NCBI RefSeq assembly: GCF_003987185.1
Contig: NZ_PIPS01000003.1
Span: forward strand, 1-64,000
Origin: Idiomarina aquatica
Lineage (GTDB): Bacteria; Pseudomonadota; Gammaproteobacteria; Enterobacterales; Alteromonadaceae
Direction: 5' to 3'
Length of the DNA: 64,000 nucleotides
In this document: one piece after another, positions 56,346-64,000 of the stretch
Numbering within the stretch: position 1 is the first letter of the stretch
Layout of the letters: the number at the start of each line of letters is the position of its first letter
Position numbers and translations under genes: made by a program
Notes under the pieces: model-generated
The model's database searches: none
What the model was told of the DNA's origin: nothing
Seen by the model: only the letters and a program-made list of their open reading frames with translations

Positions 56346-56444
56346 GGTAATGGTCGAGGCTAAAAAAAACAATCGTGTCATCACTCTGTCATGAATTTTA
56401 GTCTAAGCTGTAAGAAAAGAATAATGATAAAGCCGACCATTACC
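56346..56444. repeat. Inverted repeat shared by the divergent rapA and phoH leaders
   Basis: GGTAATGGTCG (56346-56356) and its exact complement CGACCATTACC (56434-56444). Each copy lies in the 5' leader of one of the two divergent genes in the same orientation relative to that gene; the match extends to GCC/GGC with one extra base. It is either a paired operator or a shared leader element. Confidence 0.5.
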
Positions 56445-56455
56445 AGGGTGATGCG

Positions 56456-57856
56456 ATGACCTCAAAATCCGTTTCAACGACCGCTCGTAAATCCTTTATT
56501 CTTGACACCAACATCCTTCTGCACGACCCACTCGCCTTTCTTAATTTTGACGAACACAATGTCATCATTCCGATGGTGGTGCTGGAAGAACTCGATAACA
56601 TAAAAGATCGCCACAAGGATGTGAGCCGTGAAGCGCGGGTAGCCATTCGCTCACTTGAGGAAGTGTTAAAAGAGGCAAGCCCGGAACAAATCATCGACGG
56701 TGTGCCGTTAACCCGAGTGCAGGGTGATCATCAGGCCAATGGCACCTTAGCCATTTTTCCGGATTACGAACTGGAACAGAACGATTCGGTGTTGTCGTTA
56801 AAAGAAAACGATCACCGCATTATTCAGGCGGCACTGGAGATTCAGCGCAAGCAGTCGCCAGCGGCGGTGGTGCTGGTGACCAAAGACATCAATATGCGCC
56901 TTAAGGCCAAAGGTGCGGGAATGCGGTTTGTCGAAGATTACCGCACCGACCAACTGATCGATGATATTCGGCTGTTGAGCAAAGGCTTTTATCAGTTCAG
57001 TGGCGACTTCTGGCAGCAGGTCAAGGAAGTATCAACACAACAGGAAGGGCGTGATGCTTATCATACCGTGTCCCGGGATGTGTTGCCGCAGGTGTTTCAT
57101 AATGAATACATCATCGATGAAACCCATACCTTTGCCAGTCGTGTCGATAGCTATGACGATAAAACGGTCACCTTGCAGGATCTTGGCTATGAACGCATGA
57201 TGGCCTACGATGCGTGGGGCGTCCGCCCTAAAAACATCTACCAGGCAATGGCATTGCATGCACTGCTTGATACGCATATGGATATGGTGGTACTGACCGG
57301 ACCGGCGGGGTCCGGTAAAACCCTATTGGCGTTATCGGCTGCGTTGGAAATGGTGGTCGAGCAGGGCATCTACGAGAAAATCATTGTCACCCGCAATACG
57401 CCGGAAATTGCTGAATCCATTGGCTTCTTACCGGGCACGGAGGAAGAGAAAATGGCGCCCTGGCTGGCGGCCATTACGGATTCATTGGAAGTGCTGCATC
57501 GCCATGACGAAAGCATGGACTCAAGTCTGAATTACATCATGAATAAAGCGAACATCCAGTTTAAGTCGCTTAACTTTATGCGGGGACGGAGCATTCAAAA
57601 TGCGGTGGTAATTCTGGATGAAGCGCAAAACCTGACCGCATCCCAGTTAAAAACATTGATCACGCGGTGCGGTGAGAACACCAAGTTGGTGGTTTCCGGC
57701 AACCTGGCGCAAATCGACAGTTATTATCTTACAGCGGTTACGTCAGGCCTAACCTACATTGTGGAGCGCTTTAAAGATTATCCCGGCAGTGCAACGATTA
57801 ACCTGAATGGCGTAGTTCGCAGTAAATTGGCTCAGTTCGCGGAAGAGCATTTATAG
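56456..57856 (+). CDS. PhoH family protein with N-terminal PIN domain
   Basis: A 466-residue protein of the PhoH2/YlaK type. The PIN nuclease domain (about 13-165) has FILDTN (D17) and VTKDINMR acidic residues; the PhoH ATPase (about 245-460) has Walker A GPAGSGKT (282-289), VVILDEAQNL and the sensor segment NTKLVVSGNLAQID. PhoH2 proteins couple ATPase or helicase activity to RNA cleavage. The start is ATG 56456 with AGGGTG upstream. It ends 2 bases before the opposing transglutaminase-like gene. Confidence 0.92.
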   Translation: MTSKSVSTTARKSFILDTNILLHDPLAFLNFDEHNVIIPMVVLEELDNIKDRHKDVSREARVAIRSLEEVLKEASPEQIIDGVPLTRVQGDHQANGTLAIFPDYELEQNDSVLSLKENDHRIIQAALEIQRKQSPAAVVLVTKDINMRLKAKGAGMRFVEDYRTDQLIDDIRLLSKGFYQFSGDFWQQVKEVSTQQEGRDAYHTVSRDVLPQVFHNEYIIDETHTFASRVDSYDDKTVTLQDLGYERMMAYDAWGVRPKNIYQAMALHALLDTHMDMVVLTGPAGSGKTLLALSAALEMVVEQGIYEKIIVTRNTPEIAESIGFLPGTEEEKMAPWLAAITDSLEVLHRHDESMDSSLNYIMNKANIQFKSLNFMRGRSIQNAVVILDEAQNLTASQLKTLITRCGENTKLVVSGNLAQIDSYYLTAVTSGLTYIVERFKDYPGSATINLNGVVRSKLAQFAEEHL

Positions 57857-57858
57857 CG

Positions 57859-58848
57859 TTAACCGCCACTTAACGGGACAACGACGTACTGACCGCTGTC
57901 GATGTAAAATTGGCTTTGCGCTGAGATGTTGCCGGCAGGCATGATGGCCGGGCCGGCAACTTCCACCAATACCAGCTTCGTACCACCGTCCTCAATGGTC
58001 GCATCGGCCGCTGTGCTGGCCATACTGATGGCAAACAACGCGTGTCCGGGCAAGTAAACAATCGCCATTTTCGCTTGTGGAATGATCGGCTTGAGTAGGG
58101 CCGCCATCAATCCTGCTTTGCTGTCGCAATCGCCCTGATTGTAGTAGAGCACTTGATTGGGCGGCAAATAACCGTCACCGCGATTATTGATGCCGTCCTC
58201 TTGGGCGTCATAAGGAATGGCCTGGATAAACTGAGCAATATAATCGGTATAGCTACGGCGGCTGTTATCGCGCAGCGCATGGCCGATTTGTTCGATCAAC
58301 GGGTTAAACAGGCTTTGTTGCTGAGCGGCTATCTGAACCGCATCAGGAATGATTCCCTGTTCACCGGACGGTAAACGTAAGTAACGATAATAGTTAGCGC
58401 TTAGATAGTCTTGCCACTGTTGTTGATAATAACTGCGGACTCGCTGAGCTTGTTGCTGGTACTGTTGTTGCAAGTGTTGTTGGCGAGTTTCTTTTACCGC
58501 AATGGAAAGCTGCTGCTGACGTGGCGACAGGGTGACTTCTACGCCTCGATAGTTTTGTTGTTTAATAAACCGAGTTAGTTGTTGGTAAAGCTCTCGATTG
58601 GCTCTTTTTAAATTGTAGTTACGAAAGCGTTGAAAGGAATTTAAGAATGGCTGACGGTCGGAACTGAAGCTCAGTGAGCGAGAAGTGCCAGTAGCTTCCT
58701 GCCACTGGTAAGAAAACTGCAACTGTTGATCTTGCTGTGTGCGTTCAAAGGACTGTTGCTGAGAAAAAGCCGGAAGTGACGTTAGTGTGATCAACAACAA
58801 CACGCCAGCAAACCCAATGTTTTGATGATGCAACCGGCGGCCGTTCAT
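57859..58848 (-). CDS. Secreted transglutaminase-like protein, Gln-rich, unknown function
   Basis: A 329-residue exported protein I cannot name. A signal peptide (about 1-29, ending PAFS-QQ) precedes an unusually Gln-rich helical region (about 30-180). The C-terminal half looks like a transglutaminase/papain-like fold: C241 in YYNQGDCDSKAGLMAALL, H269 in VYLPGHALFAI, and E296 in KLVLVEVAGP form a plausible Cys-His-Glu triad. The start lies 9 bases after a small unknown gene, and both appear to be read from one promoter. Proteolysis, amidase or crosslinking activity in the envelope is possible; none is shown. Confidence 0.75.
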   Translation of the reverse strand: MNGRRLHHQNIGFAGVLLLITLTSLPAFSQQQSFERTQQDQQLQFSYQWQEATGTSRSLSFSSDRQPFLNSFQRFRNYNLKRANRELYQQLTRFIKQQNYRGVEVTLSPRQQQLSIAVKETRQQHLQQQYQQQAQRVRSYYQQQWQDYLSANYYRYLRLPSGEQGIIPDAVQIAAQQQSLFNPLIEQIGHALRDNSRRSYTDYIAQFIQAIPYDAQEDGINNRGDGYLPPNQVLYYNQGDCDSKAGLMAALLKPIIPQAKMAIVYLPGHALFAISMASTAADATIEDGGTKLVLVEVAGPAIMPAGNISAQSQFYIDSGQYVVVPLSGG

Positions 58849-58857
58849 TGTTTCTCG

Positions 58858-59148
58858 TCAGAACTTCATTTCGGTGATGGGATTCTCTTCAAACTTAAGA
58901 TCCACTTGGTATTCTACGCCGCCAGCACGGACAAAGAAGTACGTCTTATCGCGTTTAAATAACTCTTGCAGAGTGATAATTTTTACGCCCGGACGTCGCT
59001 CTGGTCCCCAATCGGACATTTCTACGCCAAAACGTGTAACCAGTATGTTTTTATAGCGATCATTAGTGATGAGTAACAATTTCTTGTTCTCATCTTTCAG
59101 CATGATGGTATTGCCGGTTACAGTGTAAGGTTCTTCGTTACCGAACAC
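58858..59148 (-). CDS. Small soluble protein of unknown function
   Basis: A 96-residue protein with no signal peptide or membrane segment and a mixed charged composition; I do not recognise it. Recurrent short beta-like segments (TIMLKDENKKLLLITND, YFFVRAGGVEYQVDLKF) suggest a small beta-rich domain. The GTG start at 59148 has AGGAG 7 bases upstream; a TTG at 59172 in frame has none. It precedes the transglutaminase-like gene by 9 bases, with a good promoter 66 bases upstream, so the two form an operon. Confidence 0.65.
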   Translation of the reverse strand: MFGNEEPYTVTGNTIMLKDENKKLLLITNDRYKNILVTRFGVEMSDWGPERRPGVKIITLQELFKRDKTYFFVRAGGVEYQVDLKFEENPITEMKF

Positions 59149-59213
59149 GAGCTTGCTCCTATCGAAAGACAAAATCAGAATGAATGCTTAATCGAGCATG
59201 AGTTAACGTTGCA

Positions 59214-59242
59214 ACTATAACGAATTATTAAAGATTAACCAA
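59214..59242 (-). promoter_or_regulatory. Promoter of the two-gene unknown operon
   Basis: On the minus strand, TTGGTT (59242-59237) and TATAGT (59219-59214) are separated by exactly 17 bases. It is the best promoter match in the gap between ruvX and the small unknown gene. Confidence 0.58.
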
Positions 59243-59270
59243 TACAGCGTCAACGAAACTATCGCAAGTG

Positions 59271-59684
59271 TTAATCGCTGAGCGAGCTCATGTAATCTTC
59301 AACGATCAGTAGGGCGGCCTGACTGTCGACTTTTCCTTTACTGAGGTTTCGGTAACCGCCGTCGCTGAACAGTTGTTCACGAGCAGCGGTTGAGGTTAGA
59401 CGTTCATCCTGAAAAACAACCTTCACGCCAAAGCGTCCATGTATTCGGTTGCCAAACTTGCGGGCTCGCTGGGTAAGTGCTTGTTCGCTGCCATCCATGT
59501 TTAACGGCAACCCAACCACCACCTGCTCGGGCTGCCATTCTTTTAACAGTTGCTCCAGTTGGTTCCAGTCAGGAACTCCGTCACGGGCTTTTAAGGCCGC
59601 CAATGGGGATGCCGTTGCAGTAATGGTTTGTCCAACTGCAACGCCGATGCTTTTGGTGCCAAAATCAAAGCCCAGTAAGGTCAT
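59271..59684 (-). CDS. ruvX: Holliday junction resolvase-like protein RuvX (YqgF)
   Basis: A 137-residue RNase H-fold protein, close to E. coli YqgF (138). The start [16 protein letters not shown] holds the catalytic Asp; [24 protein letters not shown] and KGKVDSQAA (final acidic site) follow. Work on homologues points to 16S rRNA 5' end maturation. ATG 59684 overlaps the yqgE stop by 4 bases; the frame is open further up within yqgE. Confidence 0.96.
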   Translation of the reverse strand: MTLLGFDFGTKSIGVAVGQTITATASPLAALKARDGVPDWNQLEQLLKEWQPEQVVVGLPLNMDGSEQALTQRARKFGNRIHGRFGVKVVFQDERLTSTAAREQLFSDGGYRNLSKGKVDSQAALLIVEDYMSSLSD

Positions 59685-60238
59685 GCGTGACCAACGTCCG
59701 GACCAAGTTGCCAAACATCAAAGCCCAGTTTTTCGGTGGCTTTCTGCCAGCGCTCTGCAACGGGCGTATTAAATAGAATGTCCGGGTCTGCAGGAATCGA
59801 CAGCCATGCGTTTTCGGCGAGCTCTTTTTCCAGTTGTCCGGCTTCCCAGCCGGCGTAACCGAGCGTCAATAAAAATTTCAGTGGCGCCGCAGATGAGCCG
59901 AGCGCTTCTAAAATATCGCGCGACGTAGTCACCATAATATCGTCACTGAGCTTTAAACTGCTGCGCCAGTTATCCTGCGGTGGATGGATAACAAAGCCGC
60001 GCTCCTGGCCGACAGGACCACCGGTAAAAACCGGACCCGTCAGCTGCTCGGAGGTTTGTGGATAAACGATTTCAAGCTTATCCAACAAGCTGTTGACCTT
60101 GAGGTTCGCGGGTTGATTGATGATTAAACCCATCGCACCGTCTTCGTTATGCTCGCAGATATAGGTTACGCTGCGCTTGAACAACGGATCGTCCATTGTC
60201 GGCGTGGCTATCAAAAAATGATTCTGTAAGCTTTCCAT
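59681..60238 (-). CDS. yqgE: UPF0301 family protein YqgE/AlgH
   Basis: A 185-residue protein of UPF0301 (DUF179). [43 protein letters not shown], in pieces, is the family start, and [13 protein letters not shown] and [13 protein letters not shown] follow. AAGGAG lies 6 bases before ATG 60238; the open frame further up is not used. The biochemical role is unknown; the Pseudomonas name AlgH refers to an alginate phenotype. It is always found next to ruvX and gshB in this group. Confidence 0.95.
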   Translation of the reverse strand: MESLQNHFLIATPTMDDPLFKRSVTYICEHNEDGAMGLIINQPANLKVNSLLDKLEIVYPQTSEQLTGPVFTGGPVGQERGFVIHPPQDNWRSSLKLSDDIMVTTSRDILEALGSSAAPLKFLLTLGYAGWEAGQLEKELAENAWLSIPADPDILFNTPVAERWQKATEKLGFDVWQLGPDVGHA

Positions 60239-60290
60239 CGGTGACTCCTTAACAATCGATACCTTAGATATCGGTGCGATGGTGCAAAAT

Positions 60291-61244
60291 TCAATGTTGC
60301 TGCGATAACTTTTTGTCAATTGCGGCAAACAATTTGGCGGCAATATTGATGTCGTAAGCGGCCTCTATTTCGCGCATACAGGTCGGGCTGGTTACGTTAA
60401 TCTCCGTGACTTTATCACCAATCACATCCAGACCTACTAAGAGTAGTCCGCGTCGACTAAGTTCCGGACCGATGGCGTTGGCAATAGCCCAGTCTGAATC
60501 TGATAACGGCTGGGCGCGGCCACTGCCGCCGGCCGCTAAGTTACCCCGGGTTTCGCCCGCCGAAGGCACGCGAGCCAGCGCATAAGGCATCGGTTCGCCG
60601 TCAATGATAAGGATGCGTTTGTCACCATCCTTAATGGCCGGTAAGTACTTCTGTGCCATGGCGTAGCGGCGGCCCTTCTGTGTCAATGTTTCGATAATGA
60701 CGCCTAAATTGGCACCATCCGCACCGACTTTGAAAATGGACGCGCCACCCATGCCATCGAGGGGTTTCATGATCACTTCCTGGTGCTGCTTATGAAATGC
60801 CTTTAACACCTCTGCGTTAGCACTGACGATGGTATCGGTGGTAAATTCCGCAAACCAGCTGGTATAAAGCTTTTCGTTACAGTCACGTAAACTTTGAGGC
60901 TTGTTGACGACAAGCGCACCGTCACGCTCCGCCAGCTCCAAAATCTGGGTGGCATACAGGAATTCGCTGTCAAACGGCGGATCTTTGCGCATCATAATGA
61001 CATCGAAGTCGCCCAATGCCCGCTTTTCATCCTCGCCGAGCTGATAAAAATCACTGCTGCGATCGGTAACATGAACGGTTCGGGTAAGCGCAAACGGTTG
61101 GCCGTTATCGATTAACAGGTCGCCCATTTCGATGTAATAACATTGATATCCCTGTGCTTGAGCCTCAAGCAACAATCGAAAACTGGTGTCTTTGTGCGTT
61201 TTGACCTCGGCGATGGGATCCATCACCATAGCAAGCGTTTTCAT
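60291..61244 (-). CDS. gshB: Glutathione synthetase
   Basis: A 317-residue ATP-grasp enzyme joining gamma-glutamylcysteine and glycine, the length of E. coli GshB (315). It begins MVMDPIAEVKTHKDTSFRLL, has MMRKDPPFDSEFLYATQ, the ATP-binding IMKPLDGMGGASIF and RILIIDGEPMPYALARVP. The usual order rsmE-gshB-yqgE-ruvX is kept. It starts 22 bases after rsmE. Confidence 0.98.
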   Translation of the reverse strand: MKTLAMVMDPIAEVKTHKDTSFRLLLEAQAQGYQCYYIEMGDLLIDNGQPFALTRTVHVTDRSSDFYQLGEDEKRALGDFDVIMMRKDPPFDSEFLYATQILELAERDGALVVNKPQSLRDCNEKLYTSWFAEFTTDTIVSANAEVLKAFHKQHQEVIMKPLDGMGGASIFKVGADGANLGVIIETLTQKGRRYAMAQKYLPAIKDGDKRILIIDGEPMPYALARVPSAGETRGNLAAGGSGRAQPLSDSDWAIANAIGPELSRRGLLLVGLDVIGDKVTEINVTSPTCMREIEAAYDINIAAKLFAAIDKKLSQQH

Positions 61245-61266
61245 GCCTTATCCTTTTTGACTGTGT

Positions 61267-62010
61267 TTAGGCGAGGTCGCCGATTTGATACTGCAGTACA
61301 CTCAGCGCAGTCAAAGCAGCGGTTTCGGTGCGTAGTATACGCGGCCCCAAACGTATCGGTTTAAATTCATGATGGGCAGCCTGAGTCACCTCTTGGTCGC
61401 TAAAGCCGCCTTCCGGGCCGATGATCAATACCGCTGAAGTCATCGTTCTGCCCGCAATAAGTTCCGTTAACGGCGCCGGTGCATAGGGGTCGAGCGTCAA
61501 CTTCAATTGCCCTTCGACCTGGGCAACAAAGGTTTCCATAGCCTGTGCCGGGTGCACGGTGGGAACCACACTGCGGCCACATTGTTCACAGGCAGAGATA
61601 ACCACTTTTTGCCACTGCTGGCGTTTCTTTTCAAGTCGCTCGCCGGATAATTTAACACCGCAGCGCTCACTAAAAAGCGGAGTAATTTCAGTGACGCCGA
61701 GCTCGACCGATTTCTGTAACGCAAAATCCATGCGGTCGCCACGGGAAATGACTTGTCCTAAGTGCACCTGCAACGGCGACTCCGTTGGGTTCTCGGTTTT
61801 CTGAATCGGGCGGGCGCTGGCGTTGCGTTTGCTCACTTCGGTGAGTTCGGCTTGATACTCAAAGCCGTCACCATTAAACAGACAAACCGTTTGTCCGCTA
61901 CTCATCCGTAATGCCTTCACGCTGTGCTGAAAGGCATCGGCCGATAACCCGACCTCGACGCCGATAGCCAAAGCGTCAGGGTGATACAGTCTTGGCAGTC
62001 TCATTGACAT
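61267..62010 (-). CDS. rsmE: 16S rRNA m3U1498 methyltransferase
   Basis: A 247-residue SPOUT-class methyltransferase that methylates N3 of U1498 in 16S rRNA. A PUA-like N-terminal domain (ALRMSSGQTVCLFNGDG) precedes the SPOUT domain with KSVELGVTEITPLFSERC and the knotted SAM site LIIGPEGGFSDQEV and LRTETAALTALS. It is divergent from metK across 114 bases, a conserved pairing. Confidence 0.96.
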   Translation of the reverse strand: MSMRLPRLYHPDALAIGVEVGLSADAFQHSVKALRMSSGQTVCLFNGDGFEYQAELTEVSKRNASARPIQKTENPTESPLQVHLGQVISRGDRMDFALQKSVELGVTEITPLFSERCGVKLSGERLEKKRQQWQKVVISACEQCGRSVVPTVHPAQAMETFVAQVEGQLKLTLDPYAPAPLTELIAGRTMTSAVLIIGPEGGFSDQEVTQAAHHEFKPIRLGPRILRTETAALTALSVLQYQIGDLA

Positions 62011-62025
62011 TTCTCATAACGAAGT

Positions 62026-62049
62026 GGACTTTTAGACGTCCAGAAGTAG
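62026..62049 (+). promoter_or_regulatory. Candidate MetJ operator (tandem met boxes) upstream of metK
   Basis: Three adjacent 8-base units, GGACTTTT, AGACGTCC and AGAAGTAG, match the met box AGACGTCT at 5, 7 and 5 of 8 positions. Tandem half-matching boxes are how MetJ operators look, and metK is MetJ-repressed in E. coli. No metJ gene is in this window. Confidence 0.5.
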
Positions 62050-62124
62050 AAAAATAATTGTTGATCGGTTACATTACCGTTTTAGTACTAGTAGCTTTAA
62101 TCAAAATAAAGGAATGGTAGACAT

Positions 62125-63270
62125 ATGTCACGTCACCTGTTCACGTCCGAGTCAGTTTCTGAGGGACATCCGGATAAAATTGCCGACCAGATTTCTGATG
62201 CGGTGCTTGATGCCATTTTAACAGATGACCCGCGCGCTCGGGTTGCCTGTGAGACTTATGTAAAAACCGGTATGGTACTGGTGGGCGGTGAAATTTCAAC
62301 GAACGCCTGGGTTGATATTGAAGAACTGACCCGTAATACCATCAAAGACGTTGGTTATGTGCATTCAGACATGGGTTTTGATGCCAATTCTTGTGCCGTA
62401 CTCAATGCGATTGGTAAACAAAGTATGGACATCAACCAAGGGGTTGATCGAGAGCATCCTGAACAGCAGGGGGCCGGCGACCAGGGTCTGATGTTTGGTT
62501 ATGCGTCGAATGAAACCTCGGTGTTGATGCCGGCGCCAATTACCTACGCACACCGCGTGGTGCAACGTCAGTCAGAGGTGCGCAAGAACGGTACCCTGCC
62601 GTGGTTACGTCCGGATGCGAAAAGCCAGCTGACGTTTGTCTATGAAAACGGAAAACCGGTCGGCATCGATACCGTGGTACTGTCGACCCAACACCGCGAA
62701 GATATTACCCAGGATCAGTTGAAAGAAGCTGTGATGGAAGAGATCCTAAAGCCGGTGCTGCCACAGCAGTGGATTACCAAAGACACCAAGTTTCATATCA
62801 ACCCGACCGGTCGCTTCGTGATTGGCGGCCCGATGGGTGATTGTGGCTTGACCGGCCGTAAAATCATTGTTGATACCTACGGCGGCATGGCACGCCACGG
62901 TGGCGGTGCGTTCTCCGGTAAGGATCCGTCGAAAGTAGACCGCAGTGCCGCTTATGCCGCACGTTATGTGGCGAAGAACCTGGTCGCAGCCGGTCTGGCT
63001 GAACGCTGTGAAATTCAGGTTTCGTATGCCATCGGCGTGGCCGAGCCGACCTCAATCAGCATCGACACCTTCGGCACCTCTAAGTACGATGAGGAAACGC
63101 TGATTGCGCTGGTTCGCCGGCACTTTGATCTACGCCCTTACGGCCTCATTCAAATGCTCAACTTAGAACAGCCGATATACCGTAAAACTGCGGCTTACGG
63201 CCACTTTGGTCGCGATGAATTCCCGTGGGAACAGACCGACAAAGCGGAGATTCTTAAAGCCGATATCTAA
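62125..63270 (+). CDS. metK: S-adenosylmethionine synthetase
   Basis: A 381-residue enzyme making SAM from methionine and ATP, near the E. coli length (384). It begins [26 protein letters not shown] (in pieces), with the signatures [12 protein letters not shown] and [26 protein letters not shown] from here serves RsmA, RsmE and the TrmB-like enzyme in this window. AAAGGAA precedes the start. The candidate MetJ site lies about 75 bases upstream. Confidence 0.98.
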   Translation: MSRHLFTSESVSEGHPDKIADQISDAVLDAILTDDPRARVACETYVKTGMVLVGGEISTNAWVDIEELTRNTIKDVGYVHSDMGFDANSCAVLNAIGKQSMDINQGVDREHPEQQGAGDQGLMFGYASNETSVLMPAPITYAHRVVQRQSEVRKNGTLPWLRPDAKSQLTFVYENGKPVGIDTVVLSTQHREDITQDQLKEAVMEEILKPVLPQQWITKDTKFHINPTGRFVIGGPMGDCGLTGRKIIVDTYGGMARHGGGAFSGKDPSKVDRSAAYAARYVAKNLVAAGLAERCEIQVSYAIGVAEPTSISIDTFGTSKYDEETLIALVRRHFDLRPYGLIQMLNLEQPIYRKTAAYGHFGRDEFPWEQTDKAEILKADI

Positions 63271-63303
63271 CCGCACCGGCGGCTAGAAAATACGCATTAA
63301 ATT

Positions 63304-63371
63304 TGCTTGTAACCCCCGAAATGTGGAGAATACGCGCATCTGAATTCGCATCTCACCGTTTGGGGGTTTTT
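63304..63371 (+). promoter_or_regulatory. tkt leader: terminator-like hairpin overlapping a candidate promoter
   Basis: AACCCCC (63311-63317) pairs with GGGGGTT (63362-63368), extendable by GAA/TTT, and internal GTG-AGA/TCT-CAC pairs are possible. The 3' arm runs into TTTTT and the tkt ATG two bases later, so it also contains the ribosome site. Within the loop side, TTGCTT (63304-63309) and GAGAAT (63326-63331), 16 apart, followed by ACGCGC, could be a promoter. Confidence 0.45.
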
Positions 63372-63372
63372 C

Positions 63373-64000
63373 ATGTCTGACCGTCGTCATCTCGCCAATG
63401 CTATTCGTGCTCTAAGTATGGATGCTGTACAAAAAGCCAAGTCTGGCCATCCCGGAGCGCCCATGGGCATGGCGGATATTGCCGAAGTGTTGTGGCGTGA
63501 TTATCTAAAACACAACCCGAATAATCCGCATTGGGCTGACCGCGATCGTTTCGTCCTGTCGAACGGGCATGGTTCAATGCTCATATACTCGCTCCTGCAC
63601 TTAAGCGGTTACGACCTCAGTATTGATGATCTTAAGCAATTCCGCCAACTGCATTCGAAGACGCCGGGCCATCCGGAATACGGTTATACACCCGGTATCG
63701 AAACTACCACCGGACCGCTGGGGCAGGGTATTGCTAATGCCATCGGTATGGCTCTGGCAGAAAAAGTGCTGGCGGCCCAGTTTAACCGTGAAGGTCATCA
63801 AATCATTAACCACCACACCTACGCGTTTCTCGGTGATGGCTGCCTGATGGAAGGTATTTCGCATGAAGCGTGCTCGCTGGCGGGGACGCTGGGACTGGGT
63901 AAGCTGATCGCGTTTTACGACGACAACGGCATCTCCATTGACGGTGAAGTTGAAGGCTGGTTTACCGATGACACCGCGAAGCGTTTTGAATCCTATAACT
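63373..64000 (+). CDS. tkt: Transketolase, N-terminal part (cut by window end)
   Basis: The first 209 residues of a thiamine-diphosphate enzyme of the pentose phosphate pathway. It begins [35 protein letters not shown], in parts, and continues to [40 protein letters not shown] and the ThDP/Mg segment [13 protein letters not shown]. The frame is open to the last base. It follows metK by 102 bases; the upstream hairpin covers its ribosome site, so translation or read-through control is likely. Confidence 0.97.
   Translation, partial: MSDRRHLANAIRALSMDAVQKAKSGHPGAPMGMADIAEVLWRDYLKHNPNNPHWADRDRFVLSNGHGSMLIYSLLHLSGYDLSIDDLKQFRQLHSKTPGHPEYGYTPGIETTTGPLGQGIANAIGMALAEKVLAAQFNREGHQIINHHTYAFLGDGCLMEGISHEACSLAGTLGLGKLIAFYDDNGISIDGEVEGWFTDDTAKRFESYN

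Noticed and set aside
62041-62124. SAM riboswitch ahead of metK
   Set aside because: The leader is short and AT-rich and lacks the multi-stem structure of SAM riboswitches; met boxes explain the control better.

Overview
The window is ordinary chromosome from a gammaproteobacterium, most likely an Alteromonadales member close to Idiomarina. I infer this from conserved gene orders (dksA-gluQ-pcnB-folK-panB-panC, lptD-surA-pdxA-rsmA-apaG-apaH, metK/rsmE-gshB-yqgE-ruvX, hrpB-mrcB, hemL/clcA/erpA), from a PanP-type aspartate decarboxylase beside panBC, and from HemJ in place of HemG; no database search was possible. Coding density is very high, many neighbours overlap by 1-14 bases, and no gene-free stretch exceeds 300 bases. 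There are no tRNAs, insertion sequences, prophage genes or CRISPR arrays. The only RNA gene is the 3' part of a 5S rRNA that opens the window, followed by its terminator.

Layout. 1-7.7 kb (+): end of an rRNA operon, a TonB-dependent receptor, a small membrane protein, a PCuAC copper chaperone coupled to a DUF2333 protein, an outer-membrane barrel, and a REC-DUF3369-GGDEF-EAL c-di-GMP protein. 7.7-11.7 kb (-): a DUF3299 protein and an ABC transporter with a histidine-rich loop, then ppa and fbp. 11.9-17.9 kb (+): mpl, ubiX, yadGH-like ABC exporter, a TrmB-like methyltransferase and panP. 17.9-23.7 kb (-): panC, panB, folK, pcnB, gluQ, dksA, sfsA. 23.7-29.8 kb (+): pepB, hrpB, mrcB. 29.8-34.3 kb (-): hemL, pyrB, hemJ, a ClC channel. 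34.4-36.9 kb (+): a DUF6776 protein, erpA, pepQ. 36.9-39.4 kb (-): anmK, an M23 peptidase. 39.6-40.8 kb (+): tyrS. 40.9-49.5 kb (-): a chemoreceptor and the apaH-apaG-rsmA-pdxA-surA-lptD block. 49.6-52.1 kb (+): amgK, murU, djlA. 52.1-56.3 kb (-): a DUF3530-like protein, rluA, rapA. 56.5-57.9 kb (+): phoH-like. 57.9-62.0 kb (-): two unrecognised genes, ruvX, yqgE, gshB, rsmE. 62.1-64.0 kb (+): metK and the start of tkt, cut by the window end.

Themes. Cell-wall synthesis and recycling is over-represented: mrcB, mpl, anmK, amgK, murU and an M23 endopeptidase. Envelope biogenesis is covered by lptD and surA, and pantothenate synthesis by panP, panB and panC, with beta-alanine supplied by PanP. 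No obvious new multi-gene defence or biosynthetic system is present. The most interesting signals are small: a pcnB gene whose conserved N-terminus can only start at AUC/AUU codons; a perfect 10-base inverted repeat at the pyrB start; an 11-base element shared by the divergent rapA and phoH leaders; a terminator-like hairpin ending at the tkt start codon; a C9 tract in lptD; and a two-gene unit (a secreted transglutaminase-like protein plus a small protein) with its own promoter.
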